Source: G965195345 sp965277775
GTDB taxonomy: Bacteria > Pseudomonadota > Gammaproteobacteria > CAKMZV01
NCBI GenBank assembly: GCA_965277775.1
Contig: OZ255843.1
Coordinates: 1,922,001 to 1,986,000 of the forward strand
Reading direction: 5' to 3'
Length of the DNA: 64,000 bases
Of the stretch, positions 8,981 to 16,246 are shown piece by piece. Numbering within the stretch: the first letter of the stretch is position 1; every line of letters begins with the position of its first letter. The notes beneath the pieces were generated by a model. The model was not told the DNA's origin, searched no databases, and saw only the letters and a program-made list of their open reading frames with translations. The position numbers and the translations under genes were made by a program.

Positions 8981-9436
8981 TTATTCGCTGGATTCGGGCT
9001 GAATAATAAGTTTTATTTCGGCTGTAATATCATTTTGAATAATGATATTCACAGGAAATTCGCCCAATGTCCGGAATGCGCCGCCATCCAATTGGATGTG
9101 CTTTTTCTCAATTTCAAATCCCATCTCATTGAGGGCAACCGAGATGTCATGGTTATTGACAGAACCGTATAAATTGCCATCTGCTGACTCTTTTCTTAAG
9201 AGTACAACCTCAACCCCAGCAACTTTATCAGCAAGGGCTTGAGCGTATGCCACAGCATCGGCTGAACGTTTGGCCAATTCTGCTTTTTGTGCTTCAACAA
9301 TTTTGATGTTTTCTTCGGTTGCTATTTTGGCTTTACCTTGTGGCAATAAATAATTCCTAGCATAGCCAGGTTTGACTTCAATGACGCCACCAATTTCGCC
9401 CAGATTTTGGATTCTTTCTAATAAAATAATTTTCAT
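8981..9436 (-). CDS. rplI: 50S ribosomal protein L9
   Basis: 151 residues, as usual for L9. It starts Met-Lys-Ile-Ile-Leu-Leu-Glu, followed by the rRNA-binding N-domain motif Val-Lys-Pro-Gly-Tyr-Ala-Arg-Asn-Tyr-Leu-Leu-Pro. A long charged helix (about 40-75) leads to the C-terminal domain with Gly-Ser-Val-Asn/His. L9 binds 23S rRNA domain V near the L1 stalk. It is eight bases downstream of the DUF2232 membrane protein in the rpsF operon. Confidence 0.97.
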   Translation of the reverse strand: MKIILLERIQNLGEIGGVIEVKPGYARNYLLPQGKAKIATEENIKIVEAQKAELAKRSADAVAYAQALADKVAGVEVVLLRKESADGNLYGSVNNHDISVALNEMGFEIEKKHIQLDGGAFRTLGEFPVNIIIQNDITAEIKLIIQPESSE

Positions 9437-9444
9437 GTTAAACC

Positions 9445-10314
9445 TCAGTGTTGTAATCTTTTTCTGATGTTTGCCCAGTTGTCAATCAATCCCGTAAAGG
9501 CGAGCAACAGCATGGCTTCAGAAAAAATAAAAATAACGGGATAGAAGGCATATAGCCAAAATTTAGAGAATGCTTTAATACGCCAAATATAATGAATTAA
9601 GGCAATACCCTGTAAAACAAACAATGCCAAAATAATACCAATCAAATCATTTGCCAGTTGATTGTCAAAGATCGCTAAAGCAATAATGATGATTAGGGCA
9701 CTGGCGACTTTATTACCAAAAAACCATTGTTGAAAAATTTCAGCAAATTCACCTGGTTGATAGAGCCGTGTCTGCCAATATTTTCCAAGCAAAAGTCCAA
9801 GTAATGGCATTATAAAGACCATTAAACTGATGCCAGCATTCATTGTCTTGCTCAAAATTTCAATTTCCTCAGGTGCCAGATTTAACTGCAGTAAGGTTGA
9901 GTAATTTTGAATTAATGGATACCAGAATAGGTTTAAATCGGGCATCCATAGTTTTGCAAGCACAAGAATTGTTGCTGCCCATACTGCCAAACCAAGACTG
10001 GCCAATTCTATGGATTTATATTTGAGAATTAATGCTGAACCTATAACAGGGACGACAAAAATACCGACATAAATCCCAACATTAAACAACAGGCTTTGAC
10101 CAAATATCATATTGAGCATGCCAACAAAAAATGAAGAAAGAATGGCTAAAACAATAGAAGATTGCAAACCAATGGTTAAAGTGACCAGCGCAACACCTGC
10201 GCTCACCAGAATGCCTACAGGTTTTATAATGGTACTGATGAGTGCTAATGCAATCAATGTAATGTACGCTTTGCCACGAGAGGCCATCAGCCACCGTGCT
10301 ATAGAAAGAAACAT
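9445..10314 (-). CDS. DUF2232-type multi-span membrane protein of the rpsF operon
   Basis: A 289-residue, strongly hydrophobic inner-membrane protein with about eight predicted spans: paired helices near 18-60, 68-92, 104-120, 160-185, 205-250 and 255-280. Position is the main clue, because a DUF2232 membrane protein commonly lies between rpsR and rplI in non-enteric gammaproteobacteria. Its function is unknown to me. Three bases separate it from the rpsR stop and eight from rplI, so it is co-transcribed with ribosomal protein genes. Confidence 0.75.
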   Translation of the reverse strand: MFLSIARWLMASRGKAYITLIALALISTIIKPVGILVSAGVALVTLTIGLQSSIVLAILSSFFVGMLNMIFGQSLLFNVGIYVGIFVVPVIGSALILKYKSIELASLGLAVWAATILVLAKLWMPDLNLFWYPLIQNYSTLLQLNLAPEEIEILSKTMNAGISLMVFIMPLLGLLLGKYWQTRLYQPGEFAEIFQQWFFGNKVASALIIIIALAIFDNQLANDLIGIILALFVLQGIALIHYIWRIKAFSKFWLYAFYPVIFIFSEAMLLLAFTGLIDNWANIRKRLQH

Positions 10315-10317
10315 GAT

Positions 10318-10545
10318 TTAATAGATTGCGTGTCTGTCAGTATAAGGCAACAAAGCCATTGTGCGAGCATGTTTGACGGCCTTACTCAATTGTCTTTGGT
10401 TTTTGGCACTAATGCCTGTGACCCGAGATGGGATGATTTTGCCCGTTTCGGTCAAAAATTGTTTGAGTAATGCCACATCTTTATAATCAATTTCTCCAGT
10501 GATCTGACGTTGACGGCTATTTTGACGGTTGTTTGTTTTGGCCAT
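10318..10545 (-). CDS. rpsR: 30S ribosomal protein S18
   Basis: 75 residues with the family core: Ile-Asp-Tyr-Lys-Asp, then Leu-x-x-Phe-x-Thr-Glu-x-Gly-Lys-Ile-Ile-Pro-Ser-Arg, and a basic C-terminal helix with Lys-x-Ala-Arg-x-Met-Ala-Leu-Leu-Pro-Tyr. S18 binds S6 and the central domain of 16S rRNA. The ATG overlaps the rpsF stop (TAATG), which indicates translational coupling. The N terminus is the usual basic, Asn/Arg/Gln-rich tail. Confidence 0.97.
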   Translation of the reverse strand: MAKTNNRQNSRQRQITGEIDYKDVALLKQFLTETGKIIPSRVTGISAKNQRQLSKAVKHARTMALLPYTDRHAIY

Positions 10546-10907
10546 TATGCGTTACCTGCTTGGTTTTTAATTTCAGAGGATTCTTCTGACTCAGGCTTTA
10601 GAAGTTTTGAGGCCTCTGTAATAGCTGAATCTTTTTGAATGAACAGATGGCGTAATATGCCATCATTAAAACGGAATGCAAGAACCAGTTCATCAACCGT
10701 TTCCTTGGTTGTTTCGATGTTCATCAAAACATAGTGTGCTTTGTGTAACTTTTGAATGGGATAGGCCAACTGACGACGACCTAAGTCTTCTAAACGGTGA
10801 ATTTTCCCCTTCGAATTTGCAATAGTCTGGCTATACTTTTCGATCATTGAGGGCACTTGATCGCTGTGATCAGGATGCACCATAAAAAACAATTCATAAT
10901 GTCTCAT
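10545..10907 (-). CDS. rpsF: 30S ribosomal protein S6
   Basis: 120 residues. The start Met-Arg-His-Tyr-Glu-Leu-x-Phe-Met-Val-His-Pro-Asp is diagnostic. The Leu-Glu-Asp-x-Gly-Arg-Arg-Gln-Leu-Ala-Tyr-Pro-Ile block and Asn-Ile-Glu-Thr follow. The acidic, Glu/Ser-rich tail (about 100-118) resembles the tail that RimK modifies in E. coli. It is the first gene of the rpsF-rpsR-DUF2232-rplI-dnaB-alr-nudF-rarA run, preceded by a hairpin leader and a ribosomal-type promoter. Confidence 0.97.
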   Translation of the reverse strand: MRHYELFFMVHPDHSDQVPSMIEKYSQTIANSKGKIHRLEDLGRRQLAYPIQKLHKAHYVLMNIETTKETVDELVLAFRFNDGILRHLFIQKDSAITEASKLLKPESEESSEIKNQAGNA

Positions 10908-10972
10908 ATATAAAACTCCTTGTGGATAATAAAACGCTCAGATCAAGTCTGTAGCGTAAGGAAACATGCTTC

Positions 10973-11016
10973 AACCTCGGCTTTGATGACACATTGACGT
11001 CATTGAGCCAAAGGTT
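10973..11016 (-). promoter_or_regulatory. Candidate S6:S18 autoregulatory leader hairpin of rpsF
   Basis: On the transcript, AACCU (11016-11012) pairs with AGGUU (10977-10973). GGCU pairs with AGCC inside an UU/G internal loop, and an inner AUGAC/GUCAU hairpin closes the structure. A GCCGAGG segment containing the CCG trinucleotide lies on the 3' side. S6:S18 leaders in other bacteria feature a bulged CCG that mimics the 16S rRNA binding site. The hairpin ends about 65 bases upstream of the rpsF start. The assignment to that RNA family is an inference from position and the CCG motif. Confidence 0.45.
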
Positions 11017-11032
11017 GCACATGAGGCGCGGT

Positions 11033-11061
11033 ATTCTACCACACAGAATGGTTTTATATAA
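11033..11061 (-). promoter_or_regulatory. rpsF promoter
   Basis: A -10 box TAGAAT (11038-11033) is followed by a GC-rich discriminator CCGCGCC, typical of stringently controlled ribosomal promoters. The -35 region at 11056-11061 (TTATAT) is a poor match. Transcription would start near 11026, just before the rpsF leader hairpin. Confidence 0.5.
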
Positions 11062-11108
11062 AAAACACTGAGGTTAAATCGAAAACATTGAATCCTATGA
11101 CGGCAATG

Positions 11109-11717
11109 TTAGGATTTAAAATTTTTGAACAAAGATTCGATGGTTTGTTGCTGTGATTGGATTGTATGGCGCTGACTTAAAAAAATGCTTTTGATGGCGG
11201 TCAATGCTTGATCAAAATTTGAGTTGATAATCACATAGTCAAAATGGCGGTATTGCTGAATATCGGTGATGGCCTCATTCAGTCTTTTTTGTATCACAGC
11301 CACATCGTCGGTTTTTCGATTGAACAATCGGGTTTTCAAAGTTGTGTAGTCGGGGGGCAGTATGAATATGCCGATCACATCAGCAAAGATATTGCGAATT
11401 TGTTCAGCACCTTGCCAATCGATTTCTAAAACGACATCTAAGCCTTTCGCCAATTGTTGCTCAACCCAAATTTTGGAGGTGGCGTACTGGTATCCAAATA
11501 CTTGAGCTGTTTCAAGAAACACTGCATCAGATTTGAGTTTTTGAAAGACTTGATCATCAACAAAGTGATAGTTTTTACCATCAATTTCGTTGTCTCTCTT
11601 GGGTCGTGTTGTGTGAGAGACGCTCAGGCAGAGAAAATCTAAACTCGAAACGGCTTCTGTCAATAACGAAGTTTTGCCTGCGCCAGAGGGTGCAGAAACA
11701 ATGTAAAGCTTACTCAT
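11109..11717 (-). CDS. gmk: Guanylate kinase
   Basis: 202 residues; phosphorylates GMP to GDP with ATP. The P-loop Ala-Pro-Ser-Gly-Ala-Gly-Lys-Thr-Ser is at 9-17. The GMP-binding Ser-His-Thr-Thr-Arg-Pro-x-Arg-x-x-Glu-x-Asp-Gly block is at about 34-47 and Glu-Ile-Asp-Trp-Gln-Gly at 98-103. It lies 16 bases after dnaN, instead of the recF-gyrB that often follow dnaN, so this lineage has rearranged the dnaA operon. Confidence 0.96.
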   Translation of the reverse strand: MSKLYIVSAPSGAGKTSLLTEAVSSLDFLCLSVSHTTRPKRDNEIDGKNYHFVDDQVFQKLKSDAVFLETAQVFGYQYATSKIWVEQQLAKGLDVVLEIDWQGAEQIRNIFADVIGIFILPPDYTTLKTRLFNRKTDDVAVIQKRLNEAITDIQQYRHFDYVIINSNFDQALTAIKSIFLSQRHTIQSQQQTIESLFKNFKS

Positions 11718-11733
11718 TTAAATTTTTGAAAGA

Positions 11734-12855
11734 CTAAATAGTCATCGGCATAATAACATGCTTGACTTCGACTTGTTCATCCATTTCTTCAATTAAGATG
11801 CTACCCGATGCCGTGGCAATTTTCATGTTGAGCAGGTCATTTTTCAGCGTGCTTAAAGCCTCTTGTAAGTAGCTTTCATTAAATGCGACTTCAAGCTCAG
11901 TACCATCATAGGTTGAGATTAAACTGACTTCTGATTCTTCTTGATCTTTATTTCGTGAAGAAATTGTCGTGCTGTCTGTGGATATCTTCATCCGAATTTG
12001 GCGAGTTGGCTCACGATTGATCAAAATGGCTTGTTTTAAAGCATGCGACAGCTCTCCAGCATTGGTTGAATAAGTATGTGGATTACTCTGAGGGATTACG
12101 CTGGTGTAGGCTGGGAATTGTCCGACAATCAGTTTACTCGCAAAAATAAGATTTTTATACCGTTCTAAGGTAAATGAGATAAAGTTTGAATTAATGGAAA
12201 GGGTGATATTTTCATCCGAATCATCAATCAGGCGGACGATTTCAAGAACGGCTTTGCGCGGCACAATCACACGACAATCTTCTGAAACCTCAGCGTCTAA
12301 GGCAGCGTGTGCCAGTGCCAGGCGATGACCGTCTGTGGCAACTGTTTTAATGGTTGCGCCTTTTGCTTCAAACAACAACCCTCTAAGGGGTGCCCGAATG
12401 TCTTTGGCAGAAATGGCAAAGCTGGTTTTGGTGATCAGAGCTTTAAGATTTTTCTTAGATATGGTCACTGATAAGTCAAACTGGGATAAATCCAGTTGAG
12501 GAAATCCTTCAACTGGAAGGGTTGCCAAGGTAAAACGGGATTGATCGGTGCGAATTGTTGCTTTGCCTTCATCAAATTCAACGGTGATGAACTCATCTTT
12601 CACACTCGCGATGATGTCTAAAAATTTCTGGGCGCCTAAGGTGATTTCAAAAGGCTCTTTGATGGTTTCGCCTTCGGCTAGCGCTAATTGAGCGACCATC
12701 TGCAATTCAGTATCAGTGGTTGTCAGGGTGATGCCTTCAGAGTCAATCTGAAGTTTGACATTATCAAGAATGGGTAAAAGTTTGATGCGATCAACGACAT
12801 TAACAATATCACTGAGTGCGCGATGTAATGGTTCTCTTTCAAAAAGTAGCTTCAC
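11734..12855 (-). CDS. dnaN: DNA polymerase III beta sliding clamp
   Basis: The ring-shaped processivity clamp, built from three repeats of about 120 residues. The protein is 373 residues when started at the GTG at 12855. An upstream in-frame TTG (12867) exists, but GTG is preferred: GGAGA lies seven bases before it, and the product begins Met-Lys-Leu-Leu-Phe-Glu-Arg-Glu, as the family does. The C terminus ends His-Val-Ile-Met-Pro-Met, the conserved clamp tail. It follows dnaA by about 105 bases and precedes gmk. Confidence 0.95.
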   Translation of the reverse strand: MKLLFEREPLHRALSDIVNVVDRIKLLPILDNVKLQIDSEGITLTTTDTELQMVAQLALAEGETIKEPFEITLGAQKFLDIIASVKDEFITVEFDEGKATIRTDQSRFTLATLPVEGFPQLDLSQFDLSVTISKKNLKALITKTSFAISAKDIRAPLRGLLFEAKGATIKTVATDGHRLALAHAALDAEVSEDCRVIVPRKAVLEIVRLIDDSDENITLSINSNFISFTLERYKNLIFASKLIVGQFPAYTSVIPQSNPHTYSTNAGELSHALKQAILINREPTRQIRMKISTDSTTISSRNKDQEESEVSLISTYDGTELEVAFNESYLQEALSTLKNDLLNMKIATASGSILIEEMDEQVEVKHVIMPMTI

Positions 12856-12959
12856 GGCATTCTCCAATAGCTAAATAATAATAAGGTGCTGATCCTAAGC
12901 GTGTTCCAAAATCCATCCCTTAATTTAAGGATGGTTCATTATAAGCCTAAAACTAGAAT

Positions 12960-14285
12960 TTAACTAGAAAGCGTTGTGTATAGATTATGATAATCACTCT
13001 CAATGTTCGGATGTTTTGAACGCAGTTTACTCATATTGCGATAAGCGTGGAGCACCGTAGAATGATCCCGTTTAAAAGCTTCGCCAATTTCAGCCAAACT
13101 TAAGTTGGTCAAATCTTTGGCCAGCATCATGGCAAGGTGTCTTGCTCGAACAATGGGTTGGCGACGAATGCAGGATGTTAAATCACTGTTTCTGAGGTAA
13201 TAGTACCCAGCAACCGCTTTGATGATTTGATCAATGGTTACGGTTCTAGAATGCGAAGCAAATGCATTTTCTAATGCATGGCCAGCGCTGATTAGACTGA
13301 CAGGTTGATTACTTTTGAATTTGTGATAGGCTTTTAAAGTGGCCAGAGCACTTTGTAATTCGCGCACATTTGAACGAATTTTCTTGGCGACTAAGAAGGC
13401 CACATCTTCAGGCAAGGACAAGCCAATTTCTTCAGCCTTAGATTTGAGAATGGCCACTCTAAGTTCTAATTCAGGCGGTTTGACTTCCAATGCCAACCCA
13501 GCGCCAAATCTCGAACGAAGGCGGTCGGTAAAACCACTCAAATCTTTAGGATAGCGATCGCAAGTGAACACGACTTGCTTGTGACCTTCCAGCATTAAGT
13601 TGATGATTTGGAATAACTCTTCTTGGGTGCCTGTTTTGTCAGCAAACAGATGCACATCATCGATTAAGAGTACGTCAAAACTGCTATAGAAGCGTTTGAA
13701 TTCTGGCATTTTCTTTTGGTTAAGCGCCGCAACAAAACTGGTAACAAACCGAGGTGCATGTTGATAAAAAACTTTGACATTGGTGTGTCGTACCAAGTGA
13801 TTACCAATGGCAAATAGCAAGTGGGTTTTACCTTGACCAGATCGACCATATATAAAAAATGGATTATAGATGCTTGCTTTGGCGTGTTGAGCGATTTCCT
13901 TTGCTGCAGCACAAACCATGGCATTGGTTTGACCTGTGACAAAATTACTAAAAGAAAATTGTGGTCTAAGGCCGGATTTTTCGAGTTGTTGTTCAACTCG
14001 AGCGCCGCTGGCTTTGGCTTGGATGTGCGTCATGTCGTTTGAGTCTGATGGGCGCGCTTCTAATTCAATGCGCAATGATTCCTGACTGTTCAATTGTAGC
14101 AACTGTGTGATCGTCTCCCAATAAGGCTGACCCATTAAACGATCAGCAAAAGATTCGTCGGGCGCAAAGATCGAAATTGAGGAATCTGTTTGTTTCGCTG
14201 TGAGGGGTGCAATCCAACGCTCAAATTCGAGCGCATCTAATTCTTTTTCTAAAGTTGTCACACAACGTCGCCAAGCAAAACTCAC
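12960..14285 (-). CDS. dnaA: Chromosomal replication initiator DnaA
   Basis: 441 residues with a GTG start (14285-14283) and AAGG about eight bases upstream. Domain I is at about 1-75 and a short linker at 76-105. The AAA+ domain has Walker A Gly-Arg-Ser-Gly-Gln-Gly-Lys-Thr at 147-154 and Walker B Val-Leu-Leu-Ile-Asp-Asp-Val-His. The C-terminal domain IV carries the DnaA-box signature Arg-Asp-His-Ser-Thr-Val-Leu-His-Ala. It is slightly shorter than the E. coli protein (467) because of a short linker. It heads dnaA-dnaN-gmk. Confidence 0.96.
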   Translation of the reverse strand: MSFAWRRCVTTLEKELDALEFERWIAPLTAKQTDSSISIFAPDESFADRLMGQPYWETITQLLQLNSQESLRIELEARPSDSNDMTHIQAKASGARVEQQLEKSGLRPQFSFSNFVTGQTNAMVCAAAKEIAQHAKASIYNPFFIYGRSGQGKTHLLFAIGNHLVRHTNVKVFYQHAPRFVTSFVAALNQKKMPEFKRFYSSFDVLLIDDVHLFADKTGTQEELFQIINLMLEGHKQVVFTCDRYPKDLSGFTDRLRSRFGAGLALEVKPPELELRVAILKSKAEEIGLSLPEDVAFLVAKKIRSNVRELQSALATLKAYHKFKSNQPVSLISAGHALENAFASHSRTVTIDQIIKAVAGYYYLRNSDLTSCIRRQPIVRARHLAMMLAKDLTNLSLAEIGEAFKRDHSTVLHAYRNMSKLRSKHPNIESDYHNLYTTLSS

Positions 14286-14559
14286 AGTAAACCTTTGATA
14301 TACCTGTTTAAAATTTAATTGTTACGGCAGCAAATAGGTTGGTTCTGCTAAATGCTTGCTTTGTTCTTACGACTGATATTTTGCATTATTTTTAAATAAA
14401 ATATCGAGGTTTTTGTAAAAAAAAATAGGAATTTTTTGATTGAAAAATAAATAAATTGTTAATAAGTTTTTCAATCGATTTTCTTTTTTATAAAAATGCC
14501 TTGTACTATTGGGATTTATGCTTCAAATTAAAATTGTGGATAACTATACTAAGTGAACT
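14286..14559. other. AT-rich dnaA upstream region, possible replication-origin element
   Basis: A 274-base, very AT-rich stretch between the SCO-type gene and dnaA, with no coding signal. It holds one perfect DnaA box (TTATCCACA on the minus strand, 14543-14535). It also holds a perfect 10-base inverted repeat (14438-14447 with 14467-14476) around a 19-base A/T spacer. It could be an origin, part of one, or only the autoregulated dnaA promoter region. A second region with more DnaA boxes exists at 34.9-35.1 kb. Confidence 0.45.
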
Positions 14560-15366
14560 TCATTTTTTTTGGGTGAGTGTGGTCCACAATTCAACCATTT
14601 TTTCACTGTGATGCGGTGAGCGAAAAAATCCAATGTATAGTCCCTCAGGATTGAATATGATGATGTTACCCGTATGGTTGATGAGGTAGTCATCATTTGA
14701 GGGTTGATGCGCACTGTGTTCATCATTTGAGGGTTGATGCGCACTGTGTTCATCATCTGAGGGTTGATGCGCACTGTGTTCATCATCTGAGGGTTGATGC
14801 GCACTGTGTTCATCATTTGAGGGTTGATGCGCACTGTGTTCATCATCTGAGGGTTGATGCGCATTGTGTTCATCATCTGAATCCGTTTCAATGTCTGCTT
14901 TTAAATAATAGACGCCTAACTGTTTTGACAATGCAATGAGATTAAATTTATCACCAACGATGCCTTTAAAGTCGGGATGAAATCCTTTTACGTAAGTTTT
15001 AATCTTTTCAACCGTGTCTCTTTTGGGGTCAACCGACGCAAAAATAAATTGAGGCAGTTGCTCATTGGGTAGGTTTGCCTGTTTCATTTTTTTGTAAAGA
15101 TTGGCCATTTCTATGAGCGTGGGTGGGCAAATGTCAGGACAATGGGTAAATCCAAAAAACACCAAACTCCATTGCCCCCTAAGATCTGCAAGACCAAAAG
15201 GTTGGCTGTTATGATCGACAAATTTAAAATCACTGATGATTTTGTGTTGAGATAATTGAATCAACGGTGTGGGGGTTTCCGGCGATTCTGGTTCAGAACT
15301 GGCCGAAAAAGAACAGGCACTGGTTATAAATGACAGAATAATGAGGCCAAATAGATGTTTTATCAT
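14560..15366 (-). CDS. SCO1/SenC-type copper lipoprotein with His-rich decapeptide repeats
   Basis: A 268-residue thioredoxin-fold protein of the SCO family, which delivers copper to the CuA site of cytochrome oxidase or acts as a thiol reductant. The lipobox ends at Cys18, so it is membrane-anchored. The copper ligands Cys76 and Cys80 lie in Cys-Pro-Asp-Ile-Cys-Pro, and the distal His is His231 (Asn-His-Thr-Gly). Between about 164 and 223, just before His231, six near-identical decapeptides of the form (Asp/Asn)-Asp-Glu-His-(Asn/Ser)-Ala-His-Gln-Pro-Ser are inserted. Each brings two His and two or three acidic residues, so extra metal binding near the active site is plausible. Confidence 0.9.
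   Translation of the reverse strand: MIKHLFGLIILSFITSACSFSASSEPESPETPTPLIQLSQHKIISDFKFVDHNSQPFGLADLRGQWSLVFFGFTHCPDICPPTLIEMANLYKKMKQANLPNEQLPQFIFASVDPKRDTVEKIKTYVKGFHPDFKGIVGDKFNLIALSKQLGVYYLKADIETDSDDEHNAHQPSDDEHSAHQPSNDEHSAHQPSDDEHSAHQPSDDEHSAHQPSNDEHSAHQPSNDDYLINHTGNIIIFNPEGLYIGFFRSPHHSEKMVELWTTLTQKK
14698..14877 (-). repeat. Six tandem 30-base repeats inside the SCO-type gene
   Basis: Six in-frame copies of a 30-base unit encode the His/Asp/Glu decapeptide. Copies differ at single bases: a codon alternating GAT/AAT (Asp/Asn), and one copy with Asn instead of Ser. A partial seventh unit degenerates into the conserved Asp-Asp-Tyr sequence. The near-identity suggests recent expansion and likely copy-number variation between strains. 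Confidence 0.95.
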
Positions 15367-15382
15367 AGTTATATCTTAATAT

Positions 15383-16006
15383 TCAAAAAGGGTTAGTAAA
15401 TAAGGTTTGCTTGAGTCTTTCAATCAATTGAGCTTGCAATTGACTAAATGAAACATCAGGTTGCAAGGTTTTAACGTCAATAACGGTCTGTTTTCGTCCA
15501 CAGGGGTTAATCCACAAAAAGGGTTGTAAATCCATGTCTATGTTTAGGCTTAATCCGTGATAAGTGCCTCGCCGCTTACACGTTAAGCCCAAGGCAGCAA
15601 TTTTCCCTTCCTTGGTATAAATGCCTGGAAAGCCTGTTTGCCTATAAGCACGGATTTGGTGAGTTTGCAGTACATCGATGATGCTTTGCTCCAAATGATA
15701 CACCAACGTTTTAATGCCAATCTTGGCTCTAAATATGTCTAATAGAACATAGATGACCAATTGACCTGGACCGTGATAGGTGACTTCACCACCACGATCA
15801 ACCTGAATGACTGGGATGTCTTTTTCTAATAATAAATGCTTTTTGTCTGCCACCCGTCCCAAGGTATATACGGGTGGGTGATGTGTTGCCCACAGAGTAT
15901 CGGCAGTCTGTTCAGTTCGTTGCATCGTAAAGCGTTTCATGGCTTGCCAGCATGGCACATATTCGGTTCGACCAAGATCTTCAGTGGTCCAGTCAAGGGT
16001 TGGCAT
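15383..16006 (-). CDS. lipB: Octanoyl-[ACP]:protein N-octanoyltransferase
   Basis: 207 residues; moves octanoate from ACP to the lipoyl domains of 2-oxoacid dehydrogenases and GcvH. The substrate-binding Arg-Gly-Gly-Glu-Val-Thr-Tyr-His-Gly-Pro-Gly-Gln block is at about 71-82. The catalytic Lys is in Gly-Lys-Ile-Ala-Ala-Leu-Gly and the catalytic Cys in Asn-Pro-Cys-Gly. The ATG directly follows the TAA of the 79-residue ORF upstream. No lipA is in the window. Confidence 0.95.
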   Translation of the reverse strand: MPTLDWTTEDLGRTEYVPCWQAMKRFTMQRTEQTADTLWATHHPPVYTLGRVADKKHLLLEKDIPVIQVDRGGEVTYHGPGQLVIYVLLDIFRAKIGIKTLVYHLEQSIIDVLQTHQIRAYRQTGFPGIYTKEGKIAALGLTCKRRGTYHGLSLNIDMDLQPFLWINPCGRKQTVIDVKTLQPDVSFSQLQAQLIERLKQTLFTNPF

Positions 16007-16246
16007 TTACGAATCCGACGACGTATTTTGAGATTCTGATGGATTAGCATCATCACAGGGCATGTCAATAATCGCCCGATTTTTAGAAGCATTGGATGTG
16101 AAATAAGGGTTATTTTGTATAGGGACCATCATCTTTCGCAAACCAGTAAAATGATGGGACTGGAAAATATTGAATATCCCCAAGATCTCATGTCTCATCG
16201 CCTTGCCAAGGCAAGGGCCTATTGCTGCCATTTGATTGACCATCAT
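16007..16246 (-). CDS. Unknown 79-aa protein between metA and lipB
   Basis: I do not recognise this protein. The start overlaps the metA stop as ATGA, with an AGGA just upstream, and the TAA stop abuts the lipB ATG. The frame is therefore packed exactly like a real operon gene. The N-terminal half is mildly basic with a hydrophobic Ile-Leu-Gly-Ile-Phe-Asn-Ile-Phe segment. The C-terminal third is polar, with Asp, Asn and Ser. It has two Cys and no signal peptide. The alternative is a chance frame in a short intergenic gap. Confidence 0.5.
   Translation of the reverse strand: MMVNQMAAIGPCLGKAMRHEILGIFNIFQSHHFTGLRKMMVPIQNNPYFTSNASKNRAIIDMPCDDANPSESQNTSSDS

Noticed and set aside
14698..14877. 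30-base direct repeats resembling a CRISPR array
   Set aside because: The units are head-to-tail without unique spacers and lie in frame inside a SCO-type coding sequence.
14544..14939. Open frames in other phases over the repeat tract, encoding repetitive peptides
   Set aside because: The repeat period (30) is a multiple of three, so any stop-free frame stays open across all copies. The SCO frame has the signal peptide, domains and conserved residues.
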